The notes under the pieces were generated by a model. The model was not told where the DNA came from and made no database searches. It saw only the letters and a program-made list of their open reading frames with translations. The position numbers were made by a program, and so were the translations under genes. From an uncultured Sphingopyxis sp. (GTDB lineage Bacteria > Pseudomonadota > Alphaproteobacteria > Sphingomonadales > Sphingomonadaceae): a stretch of 64,000 nt of DNA. Shown here piece after piece: positions 6,744 through 16,300 of the stretch (its first letter is position 1; every line of letters starts with the position of its first letter). The stretch spans positions 2,480,001 through 2,544,000 of the forward strand of contig NZ_LT598653.1 of NCBI RefSeq assembly GCF_900078365.1. Direction: 5' to 3'.

Positions 6744-7442
6744 TCAGGCGCCGGCGAGTTCGGCCGTGTCGATCTTCACGCCCGGGCCCATCGACGAGGA
6801 CAGCGCGACCTTGCGGACGTACTTGCCCTTGGCGCCGGCGGGCTTCGCCTTGACGATCGCGTCGACGAAGGCGTCGAAGTTCTGGCGCAGCTTTTCCTCG
6901 CCGAACGACAGCTTGCCGAGGCCGGCGTGGATGATGCCGACCTTTTCGACGCGGAATTCGATCTGACCGCCCTTGGCGGCCTTCACGGCTTCGGCGACGT
7001 TCGGCGTCACGGTGCCCAGCTTCGGGTTCGGCATCAGGCCCTTCGGACCCAGCGTCTTGCCGAGGCGGCCGACGATGCCCATCATGTCCGGCGTCGCGAT
7101 GACGCGGCCATAGTCGAGATTGCCCGCGAGCATGTCTTCCATCAGGTCTTCGGCACCGACCTTGTCGGCGCCGGCGGCCAGCGCCTTTTCGGCATTGTCA
7201 CCGCGCGCGAAGACCGCGACCTTGACGTCCTTGCCGGTGCCGGCGGGCAGCGTGACGACGCCGCGGACCATCTGATCGGCGTGGCGCGGATCGACGCCGA
7301 GGTTCATCGCGATTTCCAGCGTTTCGTCGAACTTGGCGGTCGCCAGCTCGCGCACCAGCTTGATCGCTTCGTCAACGCCGTGCAGCTTCAGCGCGTCGAC
7401 CTTGCCCTCGAGGGCCTTCTGCTTCTTGGTCAGCTTAGCCAT
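6744..7442 (-). CDS. rplA: 50S ribosomal protein L1
   Basis: 232 residues, the usual L1 length. It contains the conserved MAKLTKKQKAL start, GTGKDVKVAVFA, the central DMMGIVGRLGKTLGPKGLMPNPKLGTVT block, and KGGQIEFRVEK. L1 forms the mobile E-site stalk of the 50S subunit and in many bacteria represses rplKA translation. It follows rplK by 4 bp and is closed by the terminator at 6694-6722, so rplJL is not in the same immediate unit. Confidence 0.98.
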   Translation of the reverse strand: MAKLTKKQKALEGKVDALKLHGVDEAIKLVRELATAKFDETLEIAMNLGVDPRHADQMVRGVVTLPAGTGKDVKVAVFARGDNAEKALAAGADKVGAEDLMEDMLAGNLDYGRVIATPDMMGIVGRLGKTLGPKGLMPNPKLGTVTPNVAEAVKAAKGGQIEFRVEKVGIIHAGLGKLSFGEEKLRQNFDAFVDAIVKAKPAGAKGKYVRKVALSSSMGPGVKIDTAELAGA

Positions 7443-7446
7443 GGGT

Positions 7447-7878
7447 TCAGCCCTCCGTCACTTCGAGGCCCATCGAGCGGGCGCTGCCTTCGATGATCTT
7501 CGTCGCCTGTTCGATGTCGTTGGCGTTGAGATCCTTCATCTTGATCTCGGCGATTTCGGCGAGCTTCGAGCGCGCGATCTTGCCGCCGCTGATCTTGCCG
7601 GGCTCCTTCGAACCCGACTTCAGGTTCGCGGCCTTCTTGATCAGATAGGTCGCCGGGGGCGTCTTGGTGACGAACGAGAAGCTCTTGTCCGCATAGACGG
7701 TGATGATGGTCGGGGTCGGCGTGCCCTTGTCCAGGCCCTGGGTCTTGGCGTTGAACGCCTTGCAGAATTCCATGATGTTGACGCCGCGCTGACCGAGCGC
7801 CGGCCCGAGCGGCGGCGACGGGTTGGCGGTGCCGGCGGGCACCTGCAGCTTGATATAGCCGCTGATTTTCTTAGCCAT
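7447..7878 (-). CDS. rplK: 50S ribosomal protein L11
   Basis: 143 residues beginning MAKKISGYIKLQVPAG, with the thiostrepton-loop region PSPPLGPALGQRGVNIMEFCKAFN and the C-terminal rRNA-binding GSARSMGLEV. It binds 23S rRNA in the GTPase-associated centre. The ATG at 7878 is preceded by aaagga; a longer in-frame start at 7926 is rejected because all L11 proteins begin at this methionine. The 155 bp upstream separate it from the tesB gene and may carry the rplKA promoter. Confidence 0.98.
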   Translation of the reverse strand: MAKKISGYIKLQVPAGTANPSPPLGPALGQRGVNIMEFCKAFNAKTQGLDKGTPTPTIITVYADKSFSFVTKTPPATYLIKKAANLKSGSKEPGKISGGKIARSKLAEIAEIKMKDLNANDIEQATKIIEGSARSMGLEVTEG

Positions 7879-8033
7879 GATGGCTTCCTTTCTTTCTGTC
7901 GCCCCGAACCGAGACCCGGAGCTCAAAATAAGCGGTCGAACAGATGGGCATCACCCCTTCCTCCCGCGCGGAATCACGCCCGTATCTGACGCGAAGCGGC
8001 GCGGATAGGCGCAAAGGCCGCGAAAAACAAGCC

Positions 8034-8972
8034 CTATTGGGGGCGGTAGCGGATCAGGCCTTCCTGCGCGACCGTTGCCATCAGCGTGCCGTCGCGGCGA
8101 TAGATCGAACCGCGGCAGAGGCCCCGGTCGCCGCCCGTCCACGGGCTGTCCATCACGAAGACGAACCAGTCGTCGACGCGCACGTCCCCGTGAAACCACA
8201 TCGCATGGTCGAGGCTGGTCGACACCATGCCCGGGGTCCAGAAGCTGACGCCGTGCGGCAGCATCGCCGAAGAGAGCAGCCCCATGTCGGAAGCGAAGGC
8301 GAGGAACCCGCGGTGGAGCAAGGGATCGTCGCCGATCGGCGATGCGACGCGGAACCACTGATAATGCTGCGTCGCCCGATCCGAAGCCGGCGGGCGGAAG
8401 CTGCGCACCTCGAACGGGCGGCTGCGCGCCATATGCGCGAGCTGGCGGTCCGAGATATGCGGGTCGGCGGCGATGAAACCGGTGAAGTCCCAGCACTCTT
8501 CGGGCGGCAGCAGATCGGGCATCGGAACCTGGTGCGACAGCCCCTCCGCCGGCCGCTGGAACGAGGCGGTCAGGTTGAAGATGACTTTGCCGTCCTGGCG
8601 CACGACGACGCGGCGGTTCGAGAAGCTGCGGCCGTCGAAGTCGCGGTGGAGGCGGAAGTGCAGCGGCTTGGTTTCGTCGCCGCCGCGCAGGAAATAGGCG
8701 TGGAGCGAATGCACCTGCTTGTCGGGATCGACCGTGCGCGCGGCGGCGGTCATCGCCTGCGCGATCACCTGCCCGCCGAAAATCCGGTCGCGCGAGGTCG
8801 TCGGACGCGCGGGAAAGGTGAATTCGTCGTCGAGCCCCGGCACCGCGTCGAGATCGAACAGCCGCGCCACCGCGCCGACGACCTTGTCGGCGGGCGTGCT
8901 CGCGTTGATTTCGCGCGCGAGATCGAGGCGCGCCTGCATCTCTTCGGGCGTGAGGCTCATGCGCTGTTCCAT
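8034..8972 (-). CDS. Acyl-CoA thioesterase II (TesB-like)
   Basis: 312 residues forming a double hot-dog. The N-terminal half has the conserved RIFGGQVIAQAM and HSLHAYFLRGGD motifs; the C-terminal half has TSLDHAMWFHGDVRVDDWFVF with the catalytic-type Asp/His region. It hydrolyses medium- to long-chain acyl-CoA to free acid and CoA in the cytoplasm. It begins only 21 bp after the nusG stop, so it is probably cotranscribed with secE-nusG. ATG 8972 gives MEQRM; the downstream ATG at 8960 is an equally possible start. Confidence 0.93.
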   Translation of the reverse strand: MEQRMSLTPEEMQARLDLAREINASTPADKVVGAVARLFDLDAVPGLDDEFTFPARPTTSRDRIFGGQVIAQAMTAAARTVDPDKQVHSLHAYFLRGGDETKPLHFRLHRDFDGRSFSNRRVVVRQDGKVIFNLTASFQRPAEGLSHQVPMPDLLPPEECWDFTGFIAADPHISDRQLAHMARSRPFEVRSFRPPASDRATQHYQWFRVASPIGDDPLLHRGFLAFASDMGLLSSAMLPHGVSFWTPGMVSTSLDHAMWFHGDVRVDDWFVFVMDSPWTGGDRGLCRGSIYRRDGTLMATVAQEGLIRYRPQ

Positions 8973-8993
8973 CGGCTGGGGCGCACGGCGCCG

Positions 8994-9530
8994 TTATTTG
9001 AAGCGTTCGACCTGTTCGAAGTCGAGTTCGACCGGGGTGGCGCGGCCGAAGATCGACACCGACACCTTGACGCGCGCCTTTTCGAAATCGAGCTCCTCGA
9101 CCAGCCCGTTGAAGCTGGCGAAGGGACCGTCGAGGACCTTGACCTGATCGCCGATTTCATAATCGACGCGGATTTCGGTCTTCGGACGCGCCGCGGCCTC
9201 TTCCTTGCTGTTGAGGATGCGCGCAGCTTCGGCCTCGCTGATCGCCTGCGGCTTGCCCGACGAGCCGAGAAAGCCCGTGACCTTCGGCGTGTTCTTGACG
9301 AGGTGATAGACGTCGTCGGTCATCGTCAGCTTGGCGAGGACATAGCCGGGGAAGAATTTGCGTTCGGCCTGAACCTTCTTGCCGCGCTTCACCTCGGTGA
9401 CGGTTTCGACCGGCACCTCGACCGCTTCGACGAAGTCGGTGAGGCCCATGCGCTCGGCCTCCGCAAGCACCGAATCGCGAACCTTGTTCTCGAAACCCGA
9501 ATAGGCGTGAATGATGTACCAGCGCGCCAT
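8994..9530 (-). CDS. nusG: Transcription termination/antitermination protein NusG
   Basis: 178 residues. The N-terminal NGN domain has MARWYIIHAYSGFENKVRDS and KFFPGYVLAKLTMTDDVYHLVKNTPKVTGFLG; the C-terminal KOW domain has DQVKVLDGPFASFNGLVEELD. It binds RNA polymerase, suppresses pausing and couples to Rho or ribosomal protein S10. The gene follows secE by 34 bp in the standard secE-nusG order. Confidence 0.97.
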   Translation of the reverse strand: MARWYIIHAYSGFENKVRDSVLAEAERMGLTDFVEAVEVPVETVTEVKRGKKVQAERKFFPGYVLAKLTMTDDVYHLVKNTPKVTGFLGSSGKPQAISEAEAARILNSKEEAAARPKTEIRVDYEIGDQVKVLDGPFASFNGLVEELDFEKARVKVSVSIFGRATPVELDFEQVERFK

Positions 9531-9564
9531 GTCTATCCGTATCCTGTCCCTGTGATCGCGGGCG

Positions 9565-9762
9565 TTAGCGCGCGAGCGACGTCAGCCAGCTGACGATCGC
9601 GTTGAAAACCGTGTCGACGCCGAGGAAGAAGAGCGAAAGGATCGTCGTCATGATGAGCACCATGATCGTCGTCTGCACCGTTTCGCGGCTGGTCGGCCAA
9701 ACGATCTTCTGGGCTTCCACCTTCACCTGATTGATGAACTGCCCGGGGCTGGTCTTCGCCAT
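9565..9762 (-). CDS. secE: Preprotein translocase subunit SecE
   Basis: 65 residues, the short single-TM SecE form of alphaproteobacteria. MAKTSPGQFINQVKVEAQKI is followed by WPTSRETVQTT, the hallmark amphipathic helix, and a membrane segment (MVLIMTTILSLFFLGVD). It is an essential part of the SecYEG channel. The ATG at 9762 has aggacg upstream; the earlier in-frame ATG at 9780 adds six residues not usual in the family. The position directly upstream of nusG confirms it. No tRNA-Trp is seen upstream. Confidence 0.95.
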   Translation of the reverse strand: MAKTSPGQFINQVKVEAQKIVWPTSRETVQTTIMVLIMTTILSLFFLGVDTVFNAIVSWLTSLAR

Positions 9763-9919
9763 GTCGATCGTCCTGTCCAAATAGCGTCAATGATCCGGGC
9801 CAGATGGGTTGCCGCCGCCCACGCGTCAAGCGCGCTTTGGGCAAGTGTCCGCCCACCCTCCCCGAGCATGTCGGCGAAAGGCGGGAAAGAACGGCGCATC
9901 TGTCCGAATGAAGCGGCCT

Positions 9920-11251
9920 TTACTTGCGCGGCGCGGCGATTGCAAGTTCGCGCTGCATCCAGAGCAGCAGGCCGATCATGACCATCCAGGCGGCCGTCGG
10001 CTGGAGCGCGAAGATCAGATGCAACTCGCGCGCCGCCGCCTTGCCGTTCTGTGGATCGAAGCCGGCGAGGTCGAGCGCCGCATAGCTGACCGCGATCGCG
10101 GCGGCGACGCCGAATTTCGCCATCAGGTTCAAGAGCGCGAAGAGGAAGGCCGACCGGTTCCGCCCGCATCGCTCGCTGTCGCGCGGAATCAGGTCGGCGA
10201 GCATCGAATAGGTGAAAAGCATCCCGACGAAGCCGGTGCCGAGCATCAGCGAGAAGCCGGCCGCCTGCGCCAGCCCGCGCGGCTGCTGCGCCAGCGTTGC
10301 GACGAGCAGGCCGCCGATCAGCAGCCCCATCGCCATCATCATCGGCGGCTTGCCGAAGCGGCGCGCGAGGAAGGTCCAGATCGGCGACGCAAGCGCCCCG
10401 CCGACGAAACTCGCGAACAGCAGGACCGCGCTCTGCGCATCGAGGTCGAGCACCGCAGCGGCGAAGAAGACGAAAAGCGCGGTCAGCGAACCGAAGGCGA
10501 AGCTGTTGAGGAACTGCACCCCGAGCAACAGCATCAATGGCCGAAAGGACAGCGAGGCGCGGATTTCGTGCCGCCAGCCAAAGCCGGATTCGGCCACCAC
10601 CGTGCGCGGAGGCACGCGGCGGATCGCGACGAGCGCGACCGGCACCAGCAGGAGGAAGAGGCTGGCATAGGCGACGATCCGCCCTTGCAGGCTGAGCCCC
10701 GGGATCAACAGCTGCGCCGCGGCGGGTGCCGCGAAAGCGAGGATCAGCGCGATCTTCGCGAACCAATCGCGCATGCCATAGAGGAGCGCGCTGTCGGCGG
10801 GCGTGCGGACGAGCGCCGCCCCCCATGACAGTTGCGCCACCTCGTAGAGGCTGTAGCTCGAATAAAAGAGCACCATCATCAGGAAGAGCGCCGCGAAGGG
10901 CATCCGGTCGCCGACCGTCACCAATGCGAGCAGGAGCAGCGACAGGGGAAGCAGCGCGAGCAGCATCCAGCGCCGGTGCGCGCCGAGCCCGGTGCGGACG
11001 CGGTCGACCATCGTGCCGATAAGCGGATCGACGACGCCGTCCCAGATCGTCGTGAGCGAGAAGAGCAGCCCGACCAGCGCGACCGAAACCGCCCCGCCCT
11101 CCGCGATATAGGGCGGCAGATAGACGCTGAACGGCAGGCCGAGCATGACCGTCGGCCCCGCGGTCGCGGCATAGGCGGCGACGGTGCGCGGACGCAGGGC
11201 GGAGGCTTCGCCCGCCGGGGCGGCGGATGGCAGGGCGGTGCTAGCCAGAAT
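9920..11251 (-). CDS. MFS transporter (GPH/MFS_2 type), probable ATT start
   Basis: About 443 residues, 12 hydrophobic segments. The loop DPLIGTMVDRVRTGLGAHRRWML after TM2 is typical of the glycoside-pentoside-hexuronide:cation symporter (MFS_2) branch. Substrate unknown. The first ATG (11146) would cut through TM1 (VAAYAATAGPTVMLGLPFSVYL). The reading frame stays open upstream but has no ATG, GTG or TTG before the in-frame stop. An ATT at 11251 (ATT CTG GCT AGC) lies 6 nt after cgggag and gives a full TM1, so it is the best start; CTG at 11248 is an alternative. Confidence 0.8.
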   Translation of the reverse strand: MLASTALPSAAPAGEASALRPRTVAAYAATAGPTVMLGLPFSVYLPPYIAEGGAVSVALVGLLFSLTTIWDGVVDPLIGTMVDRVRTGLGAHRRWMLLALLPLSLLLLALVTVGDRMPFAALFLMMVLFYSSYSLYEVAQLSWGAALVRTPADSALLYGMRDWFAKIALILAFAAPAAAQLLIPGLSLQGRIVAYASLFLLLVPVALVAIRRVPPRTVVAESGFGWRHEIRASLSFRPLMLLLGVQFLNSFAFGSLTALFVFFAAAVLDLDAQSAVLLFASFVGGALASPIWTFLARRFGKPPMMMAMGLLIGGLLVATLAQQPRGLAQAAGFSLMLGTGFVGMLFTYSMLADLIPRDSERCGRNRSAFLFALLNLMAKFGVAAAIAVSYAALDLAGFDPQNGKAAARELHLIFALQPTAAWMVMIGLLLWMQRELAIAAPRK

Positions 11252-11374
11252 GCGACACTCCCGAAAAGGAAGGTGCAGGGTTTCAGTTATTTACAATTGT
11301 GTCAACAGGGTGCGGCTGGCGAAAAGGCCCGGCGTACGAAAGATCGGCAGGCGATATTCCGCATCCTCCTACTT

Positions 11375-11453
11375 CGTCATTCCCGCGAAAGCGGGAACCC
11401 AGAGCTTGCGTCGGCTTATCTCTCGCTGGGTTCCCGCTTTCGCGGGAATGACG
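11375..11453. repeat. REP-like inverted repeat (gtcattcccgcgaaagcggg type)
   Basis: 28-bp arms at 11375-11402 and 11426-11453 are perfect reverse complements around a 23-nt spacer. Each arm also folds on itself (cccgcgaaagcggg). It sits between the TetR stop and the MFS gene on the same strand and could act as a terminator or mRNA stabiliser. Confidence 0.85.
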
Positions 11454-11494
11454 AGGGTAGGGATTCATCCGCTTCTCGCTATAACAGTTAGATT

Positions 11495-12124
11495 CTATCG
11501 AATCTTGAAATGCGAAAGGAACGGCTGGAGGCGCCAGTCGATCTGTTCGCTGTCCAGCCATTCGACCTCGATCCCCATCAGCATGTTCAGCATGGAATCG
11601 CCGACAACAATGTCGAAGAACAGGCGCGCAGCGGCGTCGGGGCGGTCGATCTCGGCCTTGCCCGTCGCCGCCCATTCGGCGAACAGGTCGATCAATTCCT
11701 CCAGCGCGGGCACATGAAGGTCGAGATAAATCTGCATCGCGAATTCATGGTCGCGCAGACTTTCGGAAACCAGCATCCGCATCAGCGCGACAGCATGCGC
11801 CGATTCCATCAATTCTTTCTGGCGATGCGCATAATTTTTCAGGATTTCGACGCTCGACAAGTCGCGGGTCGCATCGTCGTCGAGCGACCGGAGCATGGCT
11901 TCGTCGCACCAGCGGGTCGCGATCGCACGAAGCAGCCCCTGCTTGTTGCCGAACAGTTCATAGAGCGTCGCGAGCGAGCCGCCCGAGCGTTTGACGATTT
12001 CGGCCAGGCTGGTGCGTTCATAGCCTTGTTCGAGGAACAGCGACTCGGCGGCGTCGAGAATGGCGCTTTGCCGCCGCTCGCGCGGCGATAGCCTATCCGT
12101 TTGAGATACAATCGATTCCGACAT
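11495..12124 (-). CDS. TetR/AcrR family transcriptional regulator of the RND operon
   Basis: 209 residues. The N-terminal HTH is typical TetR: AILDAAESLFLEQGYERTSLAEIVKRSGGSLATLYELFGNKQGLL split over helices 1 to 4. The C-terminal ligand domain resembles the AcrR/TetR_C type. It is transcribed divergently from the efflux operon with 118 bp between starts, the classic arrangement for a local repressor lifted by efflux substrates. A 16-bp palindrome lies in the gap. The ATG at 12124 (MSESIVSQ) is preferred to a start at 12220 that would run through the operator. Confidence 0.9.
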   Translation of the reverse strand: MSESIVSQTDRLSPRERRQSAILDAAESLFLEQGYERTSLAEIVKRSGGSLATLYELFGNKQGLLRAIATRWCDEAMLRSLDDDATRDLSSVEILKNYAHRQKELMESAHAVALMRMLVSESLRDHEFAMQIYLDLHVPALEELIDLFAEWAATGKAEIDRPDAAARLFFDIVVGDSMLNMLMGIEVEWLDSEQIDWRLQPFLSHFKIR

Positions 12125-12159
12125 GCCCAATTGCGTTTCCTTTCCCCCTTGCCCTTTTT

Positions 12160-12175
12160 TGTAATTTAAATTACA
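12160..12175. promoter_or_regulatory. 16-bp perfect palindrome, candidate TetR operator
   Basis: TGTAATTTAAATTACA lies between the divergent TetR and efflux genes, 36 bp from the TetR start and 67 bp from the efflux start. It is perfectly symmetric and AT-rich, as expected for a TetR-family operator. A TATATA at 12201-12206 may be the -10 of the efflux operon. Confidence 0.75.
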
Positions 12176-12242
12176 CGGCGCATCAGCGCAAGCTTTTGCG
12201 TATATAACCATCCTGCACAACTGCGATTTTTCAGGGGTTCAT

Positions 12243-13391
12243 ATGAGTCGCGTTCGCCCTCTCAGCTGCGCCGCCGGCGCTGCGCTGGCCTTGCTGCTGG
12301 CCGCCTGTTCGTCCGAAGCGCCCCCCGCGCCGCCGCCGCCCGAGGTCAATATCGTGACCGTCCGCACGCAGGCCGTGCCGAACGTCATCGAACTGCCCGG
12401 CCGGGTGCAGGCCTATCGCACGTCGGAGGTGCGCGCGCGCGTCAACGGCATCGTCGAACGGCGATTGTTCGACGAGGGCAGCTATGTGCGCGCCGGAACG
12501 CCGCTGTTCCGAATCGATCCGCGCGAGCTGATCGCGGCCGCCAACGCGGCGCGCGCGCAACTCGCCCGCGCGCAGGCGACCGCCGCCAACGCGCGCCAGG
12601 TCGTCGGCCGTTACCAGCCGCTGCTCGCCGACCAGGCGATCGGCAAGCAGGAATATGACGCCGCGGTCGCGGCGCAGCGCACCGCCGAGGCCGATGTCGC
12701 GGCGGCGCAGGCCAATCTGCAATCGGCGCGCCTCAACCTGGGCTATGCGTCGGTCACCGCGCCGATTTCGGGCCGCGCGCGCCGCGCCGAGGTCACCGAA
12801 GGGGCGCTGGTCAGCGCGTCGCAAGGCACGCTGCTGACCACGATCGAGCAGATCGACCGCGTCTATGTCAATTTCGGCCAGTCGAGTTCGGACCTGCTCG
12901 CGAGCCGCCGCGAAATGGGATCGGGCAAGGTCAGCGCGCCGCAGCTCGAGCGCGTCGAGGTGCAGCTGATCCTCGAGGACGGCAGCGCCTATCCGGTCAC
13001 CGGCCACCTCGACTTCCTCGACCTGTCGATCGACGAAGCGACGGGCACCGCGGCGCTGCGCGCCGAATTCCCGAATCCCAATTCGGCGCTGCTGCCCGGC
13101 CAGTTCGTCCGCGCGCGCATCTTTGCCGGCAACCGCGCCGACGGCGTGCTGATTCCGCAGCGCGCGGTCAAGCTGGCGGACGATGCGGCGAGCGTGATGG
13201 TGCTCGACGCCAAGAATGTCGCGACGCCGCGCCCGGTCAAGCTGGGCACGATGGTCGCGGGCCAGTGGGCGATCCTCGACGGGCTGAAACCCGGCGACCG
13301 GGTGATCGTCGACGGGCTGCAAAAGGTCCAGCCGGGCGCGCCGGTGCGGGTCGCGCCCGCCAAGGGCAAGTCGGCACCCACGAAGCGCTGA
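12243..13391 (+). CDS. RND efflux periplasmic adaptor lipoprotein (AcrA/MexA type)
   Basis: 382 residues. The signal ends in LLAAC with lipid-anchor Cys22, followed by a Pro-rich linker. Lipoyl half-motifs (GRVQAYRTSEVRARVNGIVE and SVTAPISGRARRAEVTEGALV) flank a helical hairpin of about residues 95-150; beta-barrel and membrane-proximal domains follow. It bridges the inner-membrane pump and the outer-membrane channel. It is first of three genes and is followed after 6 bp by the pump gene. Control by the adjacent TetR protein is likely. Confidence 0.95.
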   Translation: MSRVRPLSCAAGAALALLLAACSSEAPPAPPPPEVNIVTVRTQAVPNVIELPGRVQAYRTSEVRARVNGIVERRLFDEGSYVRAGTPLFRIDPRELIAAANAARAQLARAQATAANARQVVGRYQPLLADQAIGKQEYDAAVAAQRTAEADVAAAQANLQSARLNLGYASVTAPISGRARRAEVTEGALVSASQGTLLTTIEQIDRVYVNFGQSSSDLLASRREMGSGKVSAPQLERVEVQLILEDGSAYPVTGHLDFLDLSIDEATGTAALRAEFPNPNSALLPGQFVRARIFAGNRADGVLIPQRAVKLADDAASVMVLDAKNVATPRPVKLGTMVAGQWAILDGLKPGDRVIVDGLQKVQPGAPVRVAPAKGKSAPTKR

Positions 13392-13397
13392 TCCGCC

Positions 13398-16300
13398 ATG
13401 ACCCCGCGCTTCTTCATCGACCGGCCCATCTTTTCCTGGGTCATCGCCATCGGCATCCTGCTGGCCGGGATCATCGCGCTGCGCGGGCTTCCCGTCGAGC
13501 AATATCCATCGGTCGCACCGCCGTCGCTGACGATCGGCGTCACCTATCCGGGCGCCGACGCCAGCACGCTCGAGCAGAATGTCACGCAGGTCATCGAGCA
13601 GGAGCTGAACGGGGTCGAGGGTTTCCTCTACATGGCCTCGACCAGCGAATCGAACGGCACCGCGTCGATCACCCTGACCTTCGAGGCCGGAACCGACATC
13701 GACAATGCGCAAATGGAGGTCCAGAACCGCCTGCGCCGGGTCGAGCAGCGGCTGCCCGAGGATGTGCGCCGCCAGGGCATTTCGGTAACCGAGGCCAATT
13801 CGGGCTTCCTGCTGATCGTCGCGATCACGTCCAAGAGCGGCAACACCGACCCGATGGAGGTCAATAATTTCGCCAACACGCGCGTGCTCGACGAGCTGCG
13901 CCGCGTAAACGGCGTCGGCAATGTCCAGGCCTTCGCGCCCGAATATGCGATGCGCATCTGGCTCGATCCGCAGAAGCTCGCCTCCTATAATCTTTCCGCC
14001 GCCGAAGCCCTGGGCGCGGTGCAGGAACAGAACAGCCAGACCCCGGGCGGCCAGCTCGGCGACCAGCCGATCGCCAAGGGCGCGCAGATCAACGCGGTGA
14101 TCACGACGCAGGGCCGCTTCACCAAGCCCGAGCAGTTCGAGAGCATCATCCTGCGCGCCAACCCCGACGGGTCGGCGGTGACGCTGGGCGACGTCGGGCG
14201 CGTCGAGCTGGGCGCGGCGAGCTATCTCTTCTCGTCCGAACTCAACGGCAAGCCGATGGCGGGGCTCGCGGTCCAGCTGACCCCCGGCGCCAACGCGCTG
14301 TCGACCGCCGAGGGCATCCGCGCGCGGATGGACGAACTGTCCAAGGGCTTTCCGCCAGACATCACCTGGTCGATTCCTTACGACACGACGCCCTTCATCA
14401 GCCTGTCGATCGAGGAGGTGGTGAAGACGCTGGGCGAGGCGATGCTGCTCGTCTTCCTCGTCATGTTCCTGTTCCTCCAGAACTGGCGCGCGACGGTCAT
14501 CCCGACCGTGGTGGTGCCGATCGCGCTCGCGGGTGCGTGCCTGGGGCTCTGGATGTTCGGCTTTTCGATCAACGTGCTGACGCTGTTCGGCATGGTGCTC
14601 GCGATCGGCATCCTCGTCGACGACGCGATCGTCGTGATCGAAAATGTCGAGCGCATCATGAACGAGGAACATCTGCCGCCCTATGAGGCGACGGTGAAGG
14701 CGATGAGCCAGATCACCTCGGCGATCATCGGCATCACATTGGTGCTGATCGCGGTGTTCATCCCGATGGCCTTCTTCCCCGGCTCGACCGGCGGCATCTA
14801 TCGCCAATTCTCGATGACGCTCGCGATCTCGATCGCCTTTTCGGCGCTCCTCGCGCTGACGCTGACCCCCGCGCTGTGCGCGACGCTTTTGAAGCCGCAC
14901 GACAATAGCGAGCGCAAGGGGCGGATCGGGGCGTTCTTCGACCGCTTCTTCGGCCGCTTCAACGACTGGTTCGCCCGCACGACCGGCCGCTATCAGGGCG
15001 GCGTCGGCAAGATGCTGGCGGCGCCGCTGCGCTGGCTCGGCGTGTTCGTGGCGATGGTCGCGGTGACCGCCTTGCTCTTTTTCCGCCTGCCGGGATCCTT
15101 CCTGCCGCAGGAGGATCAGGGCTATCTGATCACCGTCATCCAGGCGCCGCCGGGCGCGACGACGCAGCGGACGAACGAAGCGACGAAGCAGGTCAAGGCC
15201 TTCTTCGCCGAACAGCCGCAGGTCGCCAATATCGTGTCGGTCAACGGCTTCAGCTTCTTCGGCCAGGGCCAGGCGAACGCGATCATGTTCACGCCGCTCA
15301 AACCCTGGGACGAGCGCAAGGGCGAAGGCGACAGCGCCGACGCGATCGCCGGCAAGGCGATGGGGACCTTCATGGGGATCAAGGAGGCCTTCGTCTTCTC
15401 GCTGAGCCCGCCGTCGATACCCGAACTCGGCACCTCGAGCGGCTTCACCTTCAAGCTGCAGGATCGCGGCGGCAACGGGCGCGACGCGCTGATCGCCGCG
15501 CGCAACCAGATGCTCGGCGGCGCGATGCAGAGCAAGCTGCTCGCCAACGTCCGCCCCGAGGGGCAGGAGGATGCGCCGGTGCTGAAGCTCGACATCGACC
15601 GCATTCAGGCGCGTGCGCTCGGCCTGTCGATCGGCGAGGTCAATGCGACGCTCGCTATCAGCTTCGGCAGCGCCTACGCCAACGACTTCACCCGCGAAGG
15701 CCGCGTACTGCGCGTGCTGCTGCAGGCCGACGCCGCGAGCCGGATGACGCCGCAGGACGTGCTCGACCTGCGCGTGCGCAGCGCGAACGGCGACATGGTG
15801 CCCTTCGGATCCTTCAGCAAGGCCGAATGGTCGGCCGAGGCGCCGCAGCTCCAGCGCTACAACGGCTATCCCGCGATGACGATCTCGGGCGAACCCGCGC
15901 CGGGCCAGTCGACCGGCGAGGCGATGGCCGAGATGGAGCGGCTCGCGTCGCAGCTTCCGGCCGGCTTCGCCTTCGAGTGGACGGGCATATCCTACGAGGA
16001 GAAGCAGTCGGCGGGGCAGATCGGGATGCTGCTCGGCCTGTCGCTCGTCGTCGTCTTCCTGCTGCTCGCGGCGCTTTACGAAAGCTGGTCGGTGCCGGTC
16101 GCGGTGCTGCTGGTGGTGCCGCTGGGCGTGCTCGGCGCGGTGCTCTTCTCGATGCTGCGTGGATTGTCTGCCGACATTTATTTCAACGTCGGCCTGATCA
16201 CGATCATCGGGCTCGCCGCGAAGAATGCGATCCTGATCGTCGAATTCGCGATCGAGCAGGAAGCCGAAGGCAAGTCGACGCTCGACGCGGTGATGGAAGC

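Noticed and set aside
9763..9919. Possible tRNA-Trp upstream of secE
   Set aside because: This is its common place in related bacteria, but no cloverleaf or CCA-anticodon arm pattern can be drawn from the sequence.
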